From Malurus cyaneus samueli (taxonomy: Eukaryota > Chordata > Aves > Passeriformes > Maluridae), in assembly GCA_009741485.1 (NCBI GenBank), contig CM019238.1, forward strand, positions 12,545,030 through 12,609,029: 64,000 nucleotides of DNA, written 5' to 3'. Below, piece by piece: positions 51,276 to 64,000 of the stretch. The notes beneath the pieces were generated by a model. That model saw nothing but the letters and a program-made list of their open reading frames with translations. It searched no databases and was not told the DNA's origin. The position numbers and the translations under genes are program-made. Each line of letters starts with the position of its first letter. The stretch's first letter is position 1.

Positions 51276-53627
51276 ATGCTGGTGCCAGTGCTGGAGGTCT
51301 GGACCTGTGCTGGTGCCTTGGCAGGGACCCTTTGAGCCTCAGACACAGCAATGACCGAGGTGTTTGGTGTCTCAGCTGACAGAACTCAGTCAAACAAACG
51401 AGTCAAGGCAGCCTGAGCTCAAGCTCCAGTCATGGCCCAAAGCCGTGGGCTCCTGAGACTGGCAGCGCAGACAGTCCAAGGAAGGACAGCGGTTGTGTCC
51501 CCAGCACCTCCCTGACAGACCCGAGCTGCCAGCCTGGCAGGGGTCTGGTGGGTGGACTGTGCCAGCGCTATGACACTCAGACACATCCACAGAAAGTGGA
51601 ACTAGCTGGACCCTGGCTGGACCCCGAGTTAGCACAGACCCCCCCAGCTGGAATCAGTGCCACAGGGAGGCCGTGGGCAGGGGAGATGTGACTCACAGCA
51701 CACACTGGGATGGAGAGCTCTGAGCAAATGAACAAATCAAACACTTGCAAACAAGCCCCACTGAGTGCCACTGCCACATTCCTGCTGAGTCTCAGGACAT
51801 TTCAGGATCCACTCCAAAATCCTTCGTTATTCATGTGTCTAAAAATAGATCTTGACGGATTGCAGTGGTCAGCCAGAGCAGAGTAGCCAAATACGTCTGA
51901 TACACTGAACTTAAACCTTTGGACTCTTCCAAAAAAGACCAGGGAGGTGACAAATTTTCGGTGAAGCTGAACCAAATGTTGGGGGTGTCAGTTTTCGTCT
52001 TCTGACATAATGTCTCTCCTTTTCAGCTGTTGATTTGTGAGTAATAACATTGGACCTCATATATATGAAAGCCCACATCTGAAAAACACTTGCCTTGGGT
52101 AACTTAAAACAAACAGATAAATCCCACAGATCCTTCTCCCAGTCTGTAATATCTCCCAGAATTTCATCACTGCTCTGGATGCTGGTTTGAACAACGTGTC
52201 ATCTTTTTTCTCTTTTTCTTCTCATGAGTCAGCATCCTGTTTTTTTGTCCGTTCTTCTCCTAAGTCTCCTGAGATGGCAGTCAGACTATCAGTAAATCAC
52301 TATAAATCATTATTTGTTCCCATGAATTTCAGGGAAGCAATAAGACCTTTCCTTGGCTGTGTAACTGCTTTCATAGAGCCAGTGGTCCTGCCACCAAGCA
52401 CAGGGCACAGGTGGTTTTCTGGAGATACCACCGAGCCTTGTGCAGCAGGTCAGCCTGGTGGGATCAGATACCTGAGGACCCAGACAAACCAACAGGTGTC
52501 ACTCACTCTGAGGCAGTTTTAACCTAATCCTGTAGAGCATCATGCACTGAGGACCCGTGGCCGTGATCAAAAAGTTAATTATCGGCTTTGTTACTGCCTG
52601 CAGCATGTTACCCAGACACTGTGAAGTGTGAGTCCGGGTACAATTGGCTAAGTGGAATTCAAGGACCGTTTGTCTCTCCCCATGTCCTCGAGAACCAGTC
52701 TTGGTCGTGTTCTGGGGGCCTCTTCCTGGGATTAGGGATGTGCTTTGGTGTTTTGCTCCCAGCTGAGGAGAGCTGGCTGCCATCCCAGGGCTTGCTGCTG
52801 GGGCTGGAAGGTAACCTGATAATATTGCTTCAATTGTCATTCTTTTAAGTAGAAACCCCCATCAGTCTTGCCCCAGGATGTTTGTTCTTTTCTGGAAGTT
52901 ATTTTCAGTCTGTGTTTCAGCCTTTGCTCTTTGACTCCTGGCTGTGCCCTCAGCCACCCTTTTGCTTTCACAACTTTTCTTTAGTGGATCTGTTGAACAG
53001 CAGTGCCCAAAGCCAGGTACCCAGGACATGCAGTTTGTGGTATCTGCAGCCTAGAGAGTTCCTCTGATATGCTTAAGCCCCTGGTAATTAGTGTGTGCGT
53101 GTATAAATGTCAGCTCAATTTTCTTGGTGATCTGGGTGTTTTAGATGAACTAAATTACCTCATTCTTTCCTGTGATAACGAATGTCTATCTGTCTGTTAA
53201 AAATTTTTTTTGCCCTCATTTCCTGGCAATGTTCACCCTGAACTGCTGGACACTTCAAAAGTTTGGCATTCAAAATGCAAAAATCTCTGTTTTCTTTCCC
53301 CTGTATGACAAATAATTTTTTTTAAGTTAAGAAGAAAGGAAAGCTAGACCTTGGCTGATGTTTAAAGAAAGCAAAAATCACTTCAAATCTTCAATAAAAA
53401 CTTGCCTTTTTCTGAAAACAAGCAGCTTTCTGCACTGAACCGGGGCACTCACTGCAGCAGTGCAGGGGTTGGGTACTGTGGGACAGCAGTGGTCATAACA
53501 AAAAACACAGCTCATTGGGAACTGGGAGGGTGTGTGGCAGTCGGGGAGATCTGTCAGATGAGGCAACAGGAGGCTGCTCAGCCCAGGCTCTGCACTGCTC
53601 ATGTCTTGGCACAGGACCTTCCCATAC

Positions 53628-53634
<7 letters not shown>

Positions 53635-53659
<25 letters not shown>
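53635..53659 (+). repeat. Poly-T tract (25 T)
   Basis: Uninterrupted run of T preceded by TCTC and followed by GCCTGAGGCAGG. It could be the tail of a minus-strand retroposed element, but no element body was recognised next to it. Confidence 0.9.
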
Positions 53660-56600
53660 GCCTGAGGCAGGCAAAGGTTAGTTTTTCTAATATTTTAGGT
53701 CGTGGAACCTTGCAAAGCACTTGTATGCTGCTTCCCATCTATTCCATCTCTTGAATTGACTTTCTTGTAGCAGCACCTACTTCCTCACATCTTTGTGGGG
53801 ACCAGATCTTCTCCAGCTCCTTCTCTTTCTTCTTTTCTGGTGATGCTGAACTAGTCATCCTGGGCATAAAGCCATTGGGGGAGGAGGTCACAATGTTCCT
53901 GTGTGGTGATTAATGGGAAGTGTTCTTGGAGCAAAGAAGTGAGCTGACTCTTTAAAATAACATTCATCAAAGGAAAGAGCCTGTTGGTTGCTAATATTTG
54001 AGGGAGAGTCAGTATCCTCCCTCTGTGGGCTGATAATCCGGAATTGACTCACTGACTAAAATTGTCTAAACCATCATATTTCTAAAGTGTTGCATTTCAG
54101 ACCAGGGCTTAAAGGGCCTGGAGCAGGGCTGGCTGACACCCTTAAGTATGTGTCACCATCCATCTTGAGGGAACATTACAACCACAGGAACAATCTCAAA
54201 AAGCTCCAGCCATCAAAGTTGCCTCTCCAATTGCTCCCAATAACCCCCTCTGTTCTCCCATAAAAGCCATGTGCTTTGGAAAGAGGCAGTGTGCTTTGGA
54301 AGCCAGTATTTGGATAGGACACAGGAAAAGGATTCTTCCACTGGTGTTTTTGGGGAACTTGGTCAGGCACACTCTCACAGGGGATGCCAGAAACAGAACT
54401 GGAATGATCCTCACAGCTATGTGTGTCTTGAAGCAATGCAATTAAATCCTTGCCCAGCAAGTGGAAGGCTTTCTCCTTGGTGGGAAAAGCTCCTCCTGAG
54501 CTGGGAGGCTTTGGCCAGTGTACCCCCATCCTCAAAGGATACCTTGCCTCCAGCAGTCACCCACACGGAAAGAATGAAGCACAGGCCTTCCTGTGGAAGC
54601 TGTTCTACTTCAATGGTGTGTAGAAGTTAAAAGTCATCTAAAACTATAACGAATTCCTCTGCAGTTCAGTAGGGAACTGCTCAGATCTCTTCACCACCAT
54701 CACTGAAGTAGGGGGAGATACATCAGCTGCAAGTGGGTCTGAGCGACACTCAGAACCCCACAGGAGGCACCAAGGGACACAAGAAGCACTGGGAAATGCA
54801 GTCTTTCACAGGAATGTACATGGTACTACATATCTGAGACATTGGCAAGGATCAAAACTTGCTTTTCTAAGCCCAGCTCCAGAGTTCCTCTCCTGCCTGT
54901 CCCGGGTTGGTGACACTGGGCACTTATCCAGGGAGAGGGACATCTGGCAGGTTCGGCAGTGAGAAGCATTTGTGTTCAGTTAAATGGGAGTCTGGATTCT
55001 GCCCTTCATCCAGTGTTCAGCCTTTGCTGTCTCCAGGCAGAGGCACCTGCAGGGAAGACAGGTAGAGGAGCAGAGTTCCTACGAAGAGCAATGGTCCTGC
55101 CCTGTCCTGTGTCCCCACACTGTGCTCCAGACAGGTGTCCCCAGGACCACCAACAGCCTGAGTGCTGCTGTTCAAACAGAAAAATCATAAAGCAGTCAAA
55201 GAACCATCAGGAAAGCCTGTCTTTCTTGGAGTCTTACCCAGTTTTCTGCAAATTACGTGACACAAATTAAAGTGTTTTAAAATGATCCCAAAACTGCTAT
55301 GAATTATATGTTTGGGTTTCTCGGTAGCCTGGGAATGGAAGGCTGCTGGAGCCCCATTCTACTATTATTAATGCTATTTTAACTTTCACCTCTTGGGTGG
55401 AAAAAGCATTTGATGTCTTGAATACTTCCTCTTGCCCCGGTCATGCAGGAGTCCTGAATATTGGCGGTCTCATTAATTGTGCTTAACCTTCAGCAATCAG
55501 TCAGAGAACTGGCATGGGCTTTTGGCAGAGGGTTTTTTGTTGATACAGTCATACTTTGGGCTACAGACAAAATAATTCTTTTCATGGACACATTTATTGG
55601 AAAATTCAACACATACCCAAAGGATCAGGAAAACTGCAGTAGAGAGACAGCCTTCTCCAAAATAAAAATCTCCACCCATCAAAGGTGCCTCTATGATGGC
55701 TTCTAATTATGCCAGTTTTCTGTTCTTCCATAAAACCCACATGCTTTTGGTGGGGAGAAAAAGAGAGAAGGAAAATGCAGTGTCAGTCAGATAACTTTCC
55801 CTTTTCTCAAGTCTCAGTAAATATCTGAGACATTAGTATCAGGAGAGTGTGTCCCCTGATGGTGTGCTCTGCTTTCTATCTTGGGGTTGTTTGGGGAGTG
55901 CAGGATCCTGTGTGCCCAGCAAAATTTATCTTCTACACAAGAGCTTTTCGTAGTAATTGCACTTCACTGACTGAGCTTGTCCAGAACTTCAAAAATATCT
56001 TTCCTGACACCTTCCCATGCTGAGAGGGAGTGTTGGGCAGTCTAAGCTTCTGATAGTTTAGATAAGGGTTTCCAGTACGTGTAGCATTAAAAAGGGGAAA
56101 GGCTGTTTTGTGCCAGTGTCAAGTGCTGTTGACATGTTCACCGTGGCTCAGCCCTGCAGCAGCTGGGACCAGGTCACCCCTCCATGGGTCAGACATGTCA
56201 CATGGTTAAAATAAAACCAGCTGAGAAAGCCCTGCCTTCAGGGAACAGTGAGATCCCTTCCCCTGTCACAGCTAGGGTACTCTCCAGGACAGCATTAGCG
56301 TTGCACTCTGGTGTGATGTGTAGGGTTTGTGCCTGTGTGTTCCCACAGATGTGATGCCCATGGAGTGTGCAGCAGTGCCCATGGCACACAGCAGCAGTGT
56401 CCCTGGTGTGTGGCAGTGCCCGTGGTATCTGCGGTAAATGTGTGGGTGCCCAGGCTGTCGAGTCTGCCCCAGCTGCCCCTGCAGTGGCAGCCATGCCAGG
56501 ACAAAGCCCAGTGACTGGCCCCAGGCGAGGGCCAGGGGGTGTTCTCCCTGTGCGGGGCCTTGGTGTTGTTTTCTGGCTGAGGAAAAGGGGCACTGAATGC

Positions 56601-59600
56601 AGGAACTCGAAGGGATGCAGCTGCAGGGCAGGTGAGGGAGGGAAGGCAGAGTGGCTTCTCTTGGTGTTCCAGAGCCTGGGCAACTGTGGTGTTTATTGAA
56701 CAGGTTATGTGGAATGAAGCAGAGGAGCAGATGTGAGCGAAGTGCCATGTACGTCTCTGCTGGCCACCCAAAAAAGGATGCCTGGCACTGCAATGCTGAG
56801 GAGAGGGATGGCTCAGAGATGGGGCCTTTCAGCTCTTACCCTCACATTAATACCAATTCTCCCTCTTTGCCCTCAGCAAATCATTTCTCCTCTCTTTCCT
56901 TTCCATAAAGTGACATTAATGATAGCTATTTCTCTGCTTCACAGAAGGGCTGACAATGAATTAATATTTGTCAAATAATATTAGACATTAAAAACAATAT
57001 TAATGTGGAAAAAAATTCTGCAGAGGAAATGCAGTTTTTAAATTGTTGGGATCTCAGGAGTGAAATAGCTGGACATGATGAGTCTAGACTGAGGAACACA
57101 AATTAATGTCAGAAAGATTTGGGAGTTCATGTGATCTGGAATGCCTGTGGCTGGCGTGGTGAGAGCACAGGGTTTGGGGAGCAGGGTACTGGTTTTCTGC
57201 AAAGCACAGGAAGGAGTTCTGCCACTGGGAGTGAAGAGGAGACCCCAAGAGAACAACAGGTATCCTAGTGATGGGATTTGTCTCCCTTTTTGCAGCAGCA
57301 TGTTGGCATTACACGTCAGGATTCTAACATAAACATTTCCAGCAGCAGACAAGCATGTTCCTTGGAAATCCTGGTCCTACGTTTACATCTGTGAAGGCAC
57401 TGGAGTGGAAAAGATAAATGAAGAATTCATATTGTTGGGCTAGAGTCTCTTCGTCAATAATTCCAAGTAGTTCCTGAATTAGGCTATTACTAATTATCTA
57501 TTTTCACCATAATTGGGAGGATAAGGGGTTCTGGCAGGCGGCGCATGAGACATACAGGAGAAAATGATTAAAGCAGAGCCAAAAATATCATCATACTGGA
57601 GTCATGAGTCAGATCCTGACCTTTCAAATAGCATCGTGGAGAGCCTGAGCTCATTTGGATGGGATCCCAGGGCTCCAGGTGAGAGTGAGTGACAGGATGG
57701 CTCAGCATGGCCAGCTTTGGACAGACGGAAGAAACTGGGGATCTCCTGGAGGGGGACAGACAACTGAAGGGCATGAGGAGCTTCAGATGAATCTGTTTCT
57801 CCTTCTCTGGCTCTGGTCTTCCTGAAGAAAAGGGTAATCCCACACTTTTGAACTTCACTGTTTTACCTGTCAGCACTCCTGATCATTAAATGCAAAGAAT
57901 GTGCATCTCTGGTTAATGTGATTATCAGCAGTAATTAATTCCAGCTTCCAGTAATGAATTCCAGCTTCATCTTGATCAACGTTTTAAATGCCCTTGAAGC
58001 TTGTGTCAAGTCACGTTTGCTCAGGAAAGAGCAGCTATCAATCACTCCTATGGAACTCACAATTCCTTGTGAACTGCTGCAATTGCAAGAGACTTGATTT
58101 CAGAAACAAATACCTGTTTTGAGACTGGCCATGGAACTCCAAACCTGGCTCAAAACAGTCAAAGCTGGACCCTTGTCAGGGCTGTGGATTCTCCATGTCG
58201 GGAGAACATTTATAACACTGAGCTGCTCTGCGGAGGCTGAGAGGGAAAGTTTTGTCCTGAGCAGGGATCTGCGGGATCCTCCGTCACACTGTGTCCAAGG
58301 ACTATTTTGGGGAAGTTGCTGCAGGGGAAACATCCAGCTCCAGCACCAGGAGGGCACCCAGCCACACGAAGGAGTGTCCCCTTGGAGCTCCTTCCCAAGG
58401 CAGCTCCACAGATCTCCAGCTGGCACAGAGAGCACGAGTGTCTGTGCCCTGGGGTGAAGCTGTGACCCTGCAGAGGTCTGTCCATCCCCCTGCCCTTCCA
58501 TTCCCTGGGAGGTGACTCCTGCCAAACCACACAGACAGCTGCCAACAGCAGATGAATATTTGTCTGCATGCATTCCTTGTTAATAAAAATAAGTCATTTT
58601 TAAGGTCATGGGCAGAGGAGTTGTCATGTCACATCCTGTTCTGTGTCTCCACAGCAACTCCAAACTTCCCAAACACACAGAGCAGGGCAGTGATGGTCTG
58701 TCTGCAATGCATGAGCTCTTGGGCTGTCCTGGCTGTGTCACCCACTGGCCCCCTTCCCAGAGTGGGAGCATGCAGAACAGCGTGCATGGCAAACTGGCAC
58801 AGTGTTGGCCCAGTGATGCACTCTGCTTCACTCCCCTGGGACCAGAGGAATGCTGCCTGTGCCCCAATGGCAGGTGAAAAAATAGCATTGGCTCTCTATA
58901 TTTGGCTCCCAAGTCCAGAGTCACTTTCCCTTGGATATGCAGGTGTTTGACCATGGGTGTTTCACAGGATCATGGGCACTATTTTCTCTCTCCTAAGAAA
59001 AAAAAAATTACTCAGCCAGATAAAACAAGCAAAAAATGCTGGTTGTGCTGATTCATAAGGAAACAATTTCCCTTCTATTTTAGCACTGTACAGCAGGAAA
59101 TTACTGAGTGATTTGCTGGAGGAGCAAGAAAGCCAGGATAGTACAGATTGTGCAGCATTTTTCTGGGTGTCAAATAATTCCTTCACAGCCCTAAAATTTG
59201 TGAGCAGGTTTGTGCTGCATGATATGGTGTGGACTAGAGATTCATCCTCATCTTCAGTAAGCTCCCACTTCAGGAGGAGCATAAATGAAGAAGCCTGGAG
59301 CTCAGTGGGGCTTATTCACACCACTGGAAAAGGATATCTGAGGGCCAGTGAACCCCTGCATCCTCCTGGTTGCATTGGCTGTTTTGGGGTTTGTGCATCA
59401 GCTGTTGGGTGTTTAATAAACCTGGAAATTATCCTTGGAGTGACAGTTTTGGCACCCAAGCCCAGGAAGTTTGGGATGGGATGGGCTGAGGCCCAGAAGG
59501 TTTGGGAAGGTCCTGGCTCTTCCACCTGTGGGTGTAGGAGCTACTGGGTCTATAGTTAGGGCTGATTTCCCTGACTTGTGGGGAGCTGAGGGTCACAGTG

Positions 59601-62600
59601 GGGTCTGGTTGGGTCTGCTCTGTATTTCTGGCCTCCTCCAGCTTGGTACCCAAACTGAGCAGGGGCTCTGCTACTCACAGGGATGTAACTGAAGTTCCAG
59701 TTCCTGGATTTTGAAGCACTTAGGAATTTCAGGAGTTTAGGCTTCACTTTGCACCTAAAAGCCTAATTTGCTGCCATAGCAGTATGATTGCCTATTCTTG
59801 TCTGCTTTTCAGAGTTGTGAAGTGGTTTCTGCCTCCAGTGAATCCTTCCATACCTGTCTCTCCTCTGCTGCTGGTCAGGCTGTTCCCTGAGTGTCACTGC
59901 AGTCCTGTGAGGGTTCAATGGCATCAGATTATCCTGCCCTTTTTGCCTCTCATTATCCCAATTAAATGATCTGCAATTCAGGAAAGACGCTATTTTGTGA
60001 TGCTTGGAAATGCCAGTTCTGAACTGAAAATTCAGAACCACAGGGTTTGCTTCCCAAACCTTTTGCACTTTGAACAGCATCTTGGTGAAGGATTAGCTCA
60101 GATGCAGTGACCTTCACTTTTGGTTTCTGAGATTGTGGTCATCCTTGTCTGTGTGCAGTTTTTCATGCTAAGGGAACATGCTAAGCCAAGCATGTGCTCA
60201 GATATGGAAAAGCAAAGCCATGGAGGCTGGGGGATGTTAAAGATCACAAAGAGAATGAGGTTGAGCTGGGCAGAGGGGACTGAAGGAGCAGCACAGCCAT
60301 CCCCAGAGAGGTGCTTCCTCCCTCTCTGTGTCCCTCTGCTCAGGAGGTCAGCAGCAGGAACTGTCCCTTCTGGCCATCCTTGCAAACTTCTGCATCTTTA
60401 TAAAGTTCTCAAGAAAACATTTTCCTGTCTTTCCTGGTTGGGGAAGAAACAGCCAATCCTTCAGTGTAAAAGGGCATAGGAATGGGGATGCTGTTTTTCT
60501 GGCATGTTAATGAAGTGAATCCTAGAAGCCAGCTGAGGAGGTTCCTGGGCAATCTCTTTCCTAACCCAGGGATAAGTTGCCTAAGTATGCAGGAACTGTT
60601 TTCTTGCAACTCCAAAGGCATATCTTCAACCTGTGAAGAGCTTCCCCCTGTCTCTGGTTCCTCTTATGTTGTTATTGCCAGAGAGTAGTGTTAATTGCTG
60701 AGCCCTGTGGAAAGGGGAGTGTCTGGATGGTCTGGAGTACTGGCAAAAGGAGTGTCACACATTTCAAAGTGTTTCATAAACAGGGGAGCAAAGGCAGATA
60801 ACAGCATCAAAGCCCACGCTGTGCTCTCCTGGTGTAACAGGCAGGTTTGGAGAGAGGGAACAGATTGCTGAAGGCCATCATGTTACTGGAGAACATGAAT
60901 CTGCTTGACTGGTGACCACTGGCTGCCCCAACAGGTGACGGACAGTGCAGAGGGAGGCACTAAGAGGACTATTGCACTTCACAGCTTATTCTTTAATGCA
61001 CTGTCTCCTAGAAAGGAGGTGTGAGCTAACATGGAGAAAAAGAACCTTGTTTAATCTAAATTTGAAGTTCTGAATATTCATTGTTTATATCCAGACCACT
61101 CCAGTGTTTCAAGTATGAGAGCTACAGGTTGATTCAAAGCTTTTATTAGAGAATTAGGTTAATTTGAATCAAAATGCCTATGCAAAAATTTTGAATATCA
61201 TCCAATAGAAAGTGTCTGTCATGCCTTGGCAGCTCATCTTCAGACAGCAGCTGCATACTGATAAAGTGCTCATTGAATAAGCATCATCCAGTCCTAGAGA
61301 AGAAACAGAAGTCCCGATGGAGAAATAGTACTGTGTAAAAACAGACTGTCATCAAACAGACACATGAGCAGTCAGGACTCATGTTGCTCAAGAGATCTTC
61401 CCTCTGGTGCATATCCATTAGTGCTTCTCTAGCTCTGAGCCTTAGTGAGGGCTCTGCCGAGGCACCTGCCTGTGGATGCAATTGCAGGTGAGTCTGGAAC
61501 AGTCCTGAGCAGGGAGAGGATGCTCTGAACCTGTGGTACCTGTCTGCTGTGCTAAAGGACCCCGAGCTGCTGCGGTTCCTGGCAACAGCCATAGCTGGAA
61601 CCCCCCAGACCTGTCGCCATTGTTTTGCTATTCCTATTTCTCTTCACAAACACACAACAGAGTCTTCCTTTTTTAAGCCTTTCTTCAAGCTATCCGTGTG
61701 TTTGAGCGCAATCTCATATTAAGGAGGGAAGAGAGAAAATTGCTCACTGAGCAGCCTGGCGGAGAAACTCACTGCTGAAGGTCTTCATCCTCCTCGCCAC
61801 TACAACAAAGGCACTCAGGCCTTCCAGTGCTCCATCACAGTCCTGACTGACTGGAGTATAAAACACAGGCTGGTGATCAGTTGTGGGTGGTACAGCTGCC
61901 TCCAAAGCCACACCAAGATTTAGCACATCAATAAGCTTCTGGCACATGGGAGATCTGACATTTTATTATCACCTGAGCTGCAAGCAAAGCAGAATTGTAA
62001 TGGCTCATCTTTGTTCACAGCTGCCACACAACTGCAACACTGAGTTCTGCACCTTCCCACTTCCCAGGGAATTCAGGATTGTCTCCTGAATCAGAATGGG
62101 AGGGCTTAGACTGCCAAAATAAGGAGCCAGCTCAAGATCTGTGGTGCACCTCTGCTCTCAAATGATGTCTTCAGTGCTGACAACTGACTGTTTTCTTCAC
62201 AAGAGTGTTTTAGAGTTCAGGTCCACAAATCAGTTTAGGCTGGTCTAAGCCAGCCATCCTTCCATCCCAGCAAGCCACATCAGGGTCACTGACCTGCACT
62301 CAGTTGTTTCACTTAGATTATACCACTGCTTATTAGCACAAATGAGCTGAATAGAAAGTGGAAAATGGCTCTTGGAGCCCAGCACTTGGCATTGAATTCT
62401 CTATACAAAAAGGAAATGCCTGTCTCTTCAGTTTCTTTTCATTTTTTGTTCACAATTTCTTAAGTGGACAAAGAGAGGTTCCCGGTGATCCTTCTTTGCA
62501 GCCATTCATGTGCCTCTGGGAAAGGTTTGGCTTCTGTGCTTGCCAGGCTAATCAAGGAAACAGAAAACACAGAACATTAGTGCATTTAAATCTCAGGCAC

Positions 62601-62748
62601 TCTAAAGTCTCACGAAAATAGAAAAAATGTTTGGCAGATACACCCACCTGATGCCCACAGCCTCGAGGGCCTCAGTTGGGAAAGAGTAGACAGAAGGGGC
62701 TTCTTTGAGATGAAGTTTCCTGACTGAGATATTAGCTAGGGCAGGGGA

Positions 62749-62803
62749 AAAAAAACCAAAAAAAAAAACCAAAAAAAAAAACCAAAAAACCAAAACAAAA
62801 AAA

Positions 62804-62830
<27 letters not shown>
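62749..62830 (+). repeat. A-rich simple repeat with CC and C interruptions
   Basis: Runs of 6-12 A separated by CC and later by single C. Low-complexity sequence that gives artificial hydrophobic frames on the opposite strand. Confidence 0.9.
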
Positions 62831-62834
<4 letters not shown>

Positions 62835-64000
62835 GAGGATAGGACCTGAGTTCCATGTTGGATAAGACCCAAATACAGAAATTAGTTCATCACCCAAGGT
62901 AATTAGGCTTTGTAGACAGGAGAAATGGGTTTCCAAGGAGGATCCAGGAAGGCTTGCCCGGGGCCCCAGTGCACTGAACTGACAAACGCTTTGAAATCCT
63001 GCTCTGTGTTTCTTCCTGGGAAAAGCCTTCAGCAGAAACAGCAGTAATTCCTGTGGTCTCTGTGTTGTTGCCCAGCAGAAGCCCCCTGCCATGAGTGGGT
63101 CTCTCTGTGCTCCTGAAGGCTCTGCAGCCTCATGGTCAGGGTTTCAGGGTTTTGGGGATGTGCTGAGCAGGAAGAGTGGGCAACCCTGGCCAGCATTCTC
63201 TCCCCATCTCTGCTCCTTGTAGCCATGGCCCAGTGGTGCCTGTCCCAGCAGCAGCCCAGAAGGGTTTGCGTCTCTTCTTCCTGAACATCTCAAAAGCAAG
63301 AAGGGCTTTTGTAATTTTTGCTCTCACACCTGGAAAGGGAGGAACCCCACAAGACTGTGATTTACATCAATCCCTGGAGCAAGAAAGATGAGTAAAAGCA
63401 AGTAATCAGCATTCCTAAAACCTCTCGTGGTACCTGAGGTACCTTAGCTCTGGAGTGGAGGAACAGCCTCTCCTCTGTTCTGACAGGTACTGAACTCTGA
63501 GCAGAGCTCCCTGCATCCAGGAGAAATCCAGGAATTTCAAAATGTAGCCAAGCTTCATTTTGGCAAGGAGAATATTTCCCACTGTGATTGGGGAGGGACC
63601 CAGGTCCTGCAGAACCCCAAACCCAAAGGGCTCCAGCCCAGCACCAGCTGGGCGGCTGAGGTGTGACCTTGCAGCCAGTGTGACAGCCTGGGAGGCTTTT
63701 TTAGCTGAGCTCCCTAATAGTAGGTTGGTTGTTTATGTGTTTGTTTGTAATTTATTTTTGTGAAAATTTAATCTTCTGGTTTAATAAAATGGCATATTTT
63801 TCCCTTGAGCTGGTGCCCAACCGTCACTGCTCTTCTGGTCTCCTTGCTGGAGGAGATGTTCCAGTGGCCAAGGGCCTAGTGATGCTGGTGGTTGGAGACC
63901 AAGGGAACTCAAAAGAGCAAGACACAGACCTTCAGGTATGTCCTTTCTGGTTTTGCTGATTCCTGAACTTGCTTCCCAATCGCAATTTCACAGGATTTAA

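Larger units (their letters stand above)
51276..64000. other. Intergenic DNA to the right edge, no gene recognised
   Basis: About 12.7 kb of AT-leaning DNA with only the poly-T and A-rich tracts, two diverged related segments (54206-54295 and 55674-55757) and scattered short open frames. The minus-strand frame at 61744-61947 has a protein-like composition but no recognisable family. No tRNA or rRNA was seen. Confidence 0.5.

Noticed and set aside
50992..51346. Repeated 12-residue peptides on both strands as a possible Cys-rich protein
   Set aside because: The 36-bp unit is divisible by three, so open frames are automatic; no start context, splice sites or homology support it.
62602..63092. 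Hydrophobic Phe-rich frames resembling membrane proteins (minus strand)
   Set aside because: They are translations of the A-rich simple repeat at 62749-62830.

Overview
The window looks like bird genomic DNA, from the vertebrate block that corresponds to part of the mammalian X chromosome (chromosome 4 in chicken, from memory). Three points support this. Genes are split into many exons with GT-AG borders. There are several CR1 LINE 3' fragments. One gene is HSF3, a heat-shock factor best known from birds. No bacterial, viral, CRISPR or RNA genes were recognised. The species cannot be named from the sequence alone.

Layout. Positions 38-8957 (minus strand) hold the first nine coding exons of HSF3; the remaining C-terminal exons lie beyond the left edge. 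A GC-rich CpG island (about 8380-9780) carries CCAAT, GC-box, CRE-like and TATA-like elements and separates HSF3 from a divergent partner. That partner is HEPH (hephaestin, a membrane multicopper ferroxidase), plus strand 11673-30273. I could assemble it exon by exon into an uninterrupted 1154-residue protein with 20 coding exons, all copper ligands and a C-terminal membrane anchor. About 9 kb of unannotated DNA follows. A four-exon class A GPCR of the GPR83 family (plus strand 39289-44189, 420 residues) comes next. From 44190 to the right edge I see no convincing gene. This stretch contains CR1 debris, a 1.3 kb G-rich minisatellite (about 49195-50525), a perfect inverted pair of CTCF-like motifs immediately beside it (50538-50603), a 36-bp tandem repeat (51001-51275), poly-T and A-rich simple repeats, and one possible signal-peptide exon (48829-48894).

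The genes do not form a pathway. HSF3 (stress transcription factor) and HEPH (iron export) are head to head and may share a promoter island; any functional link is inference. The points most worth a second look are: a pair of mutually compensating frame changes inside HSF3 exon 1 that scramble the start of the DNA-binding domain; the G4-prone minisatellite abutting convergent CTCF-like motifs, which together look like an insulator or boundary; and the compact shared promoter.

Exon borders were set by hand from splice consensus, reading phase and family knowledge. No alignment or database search was run.
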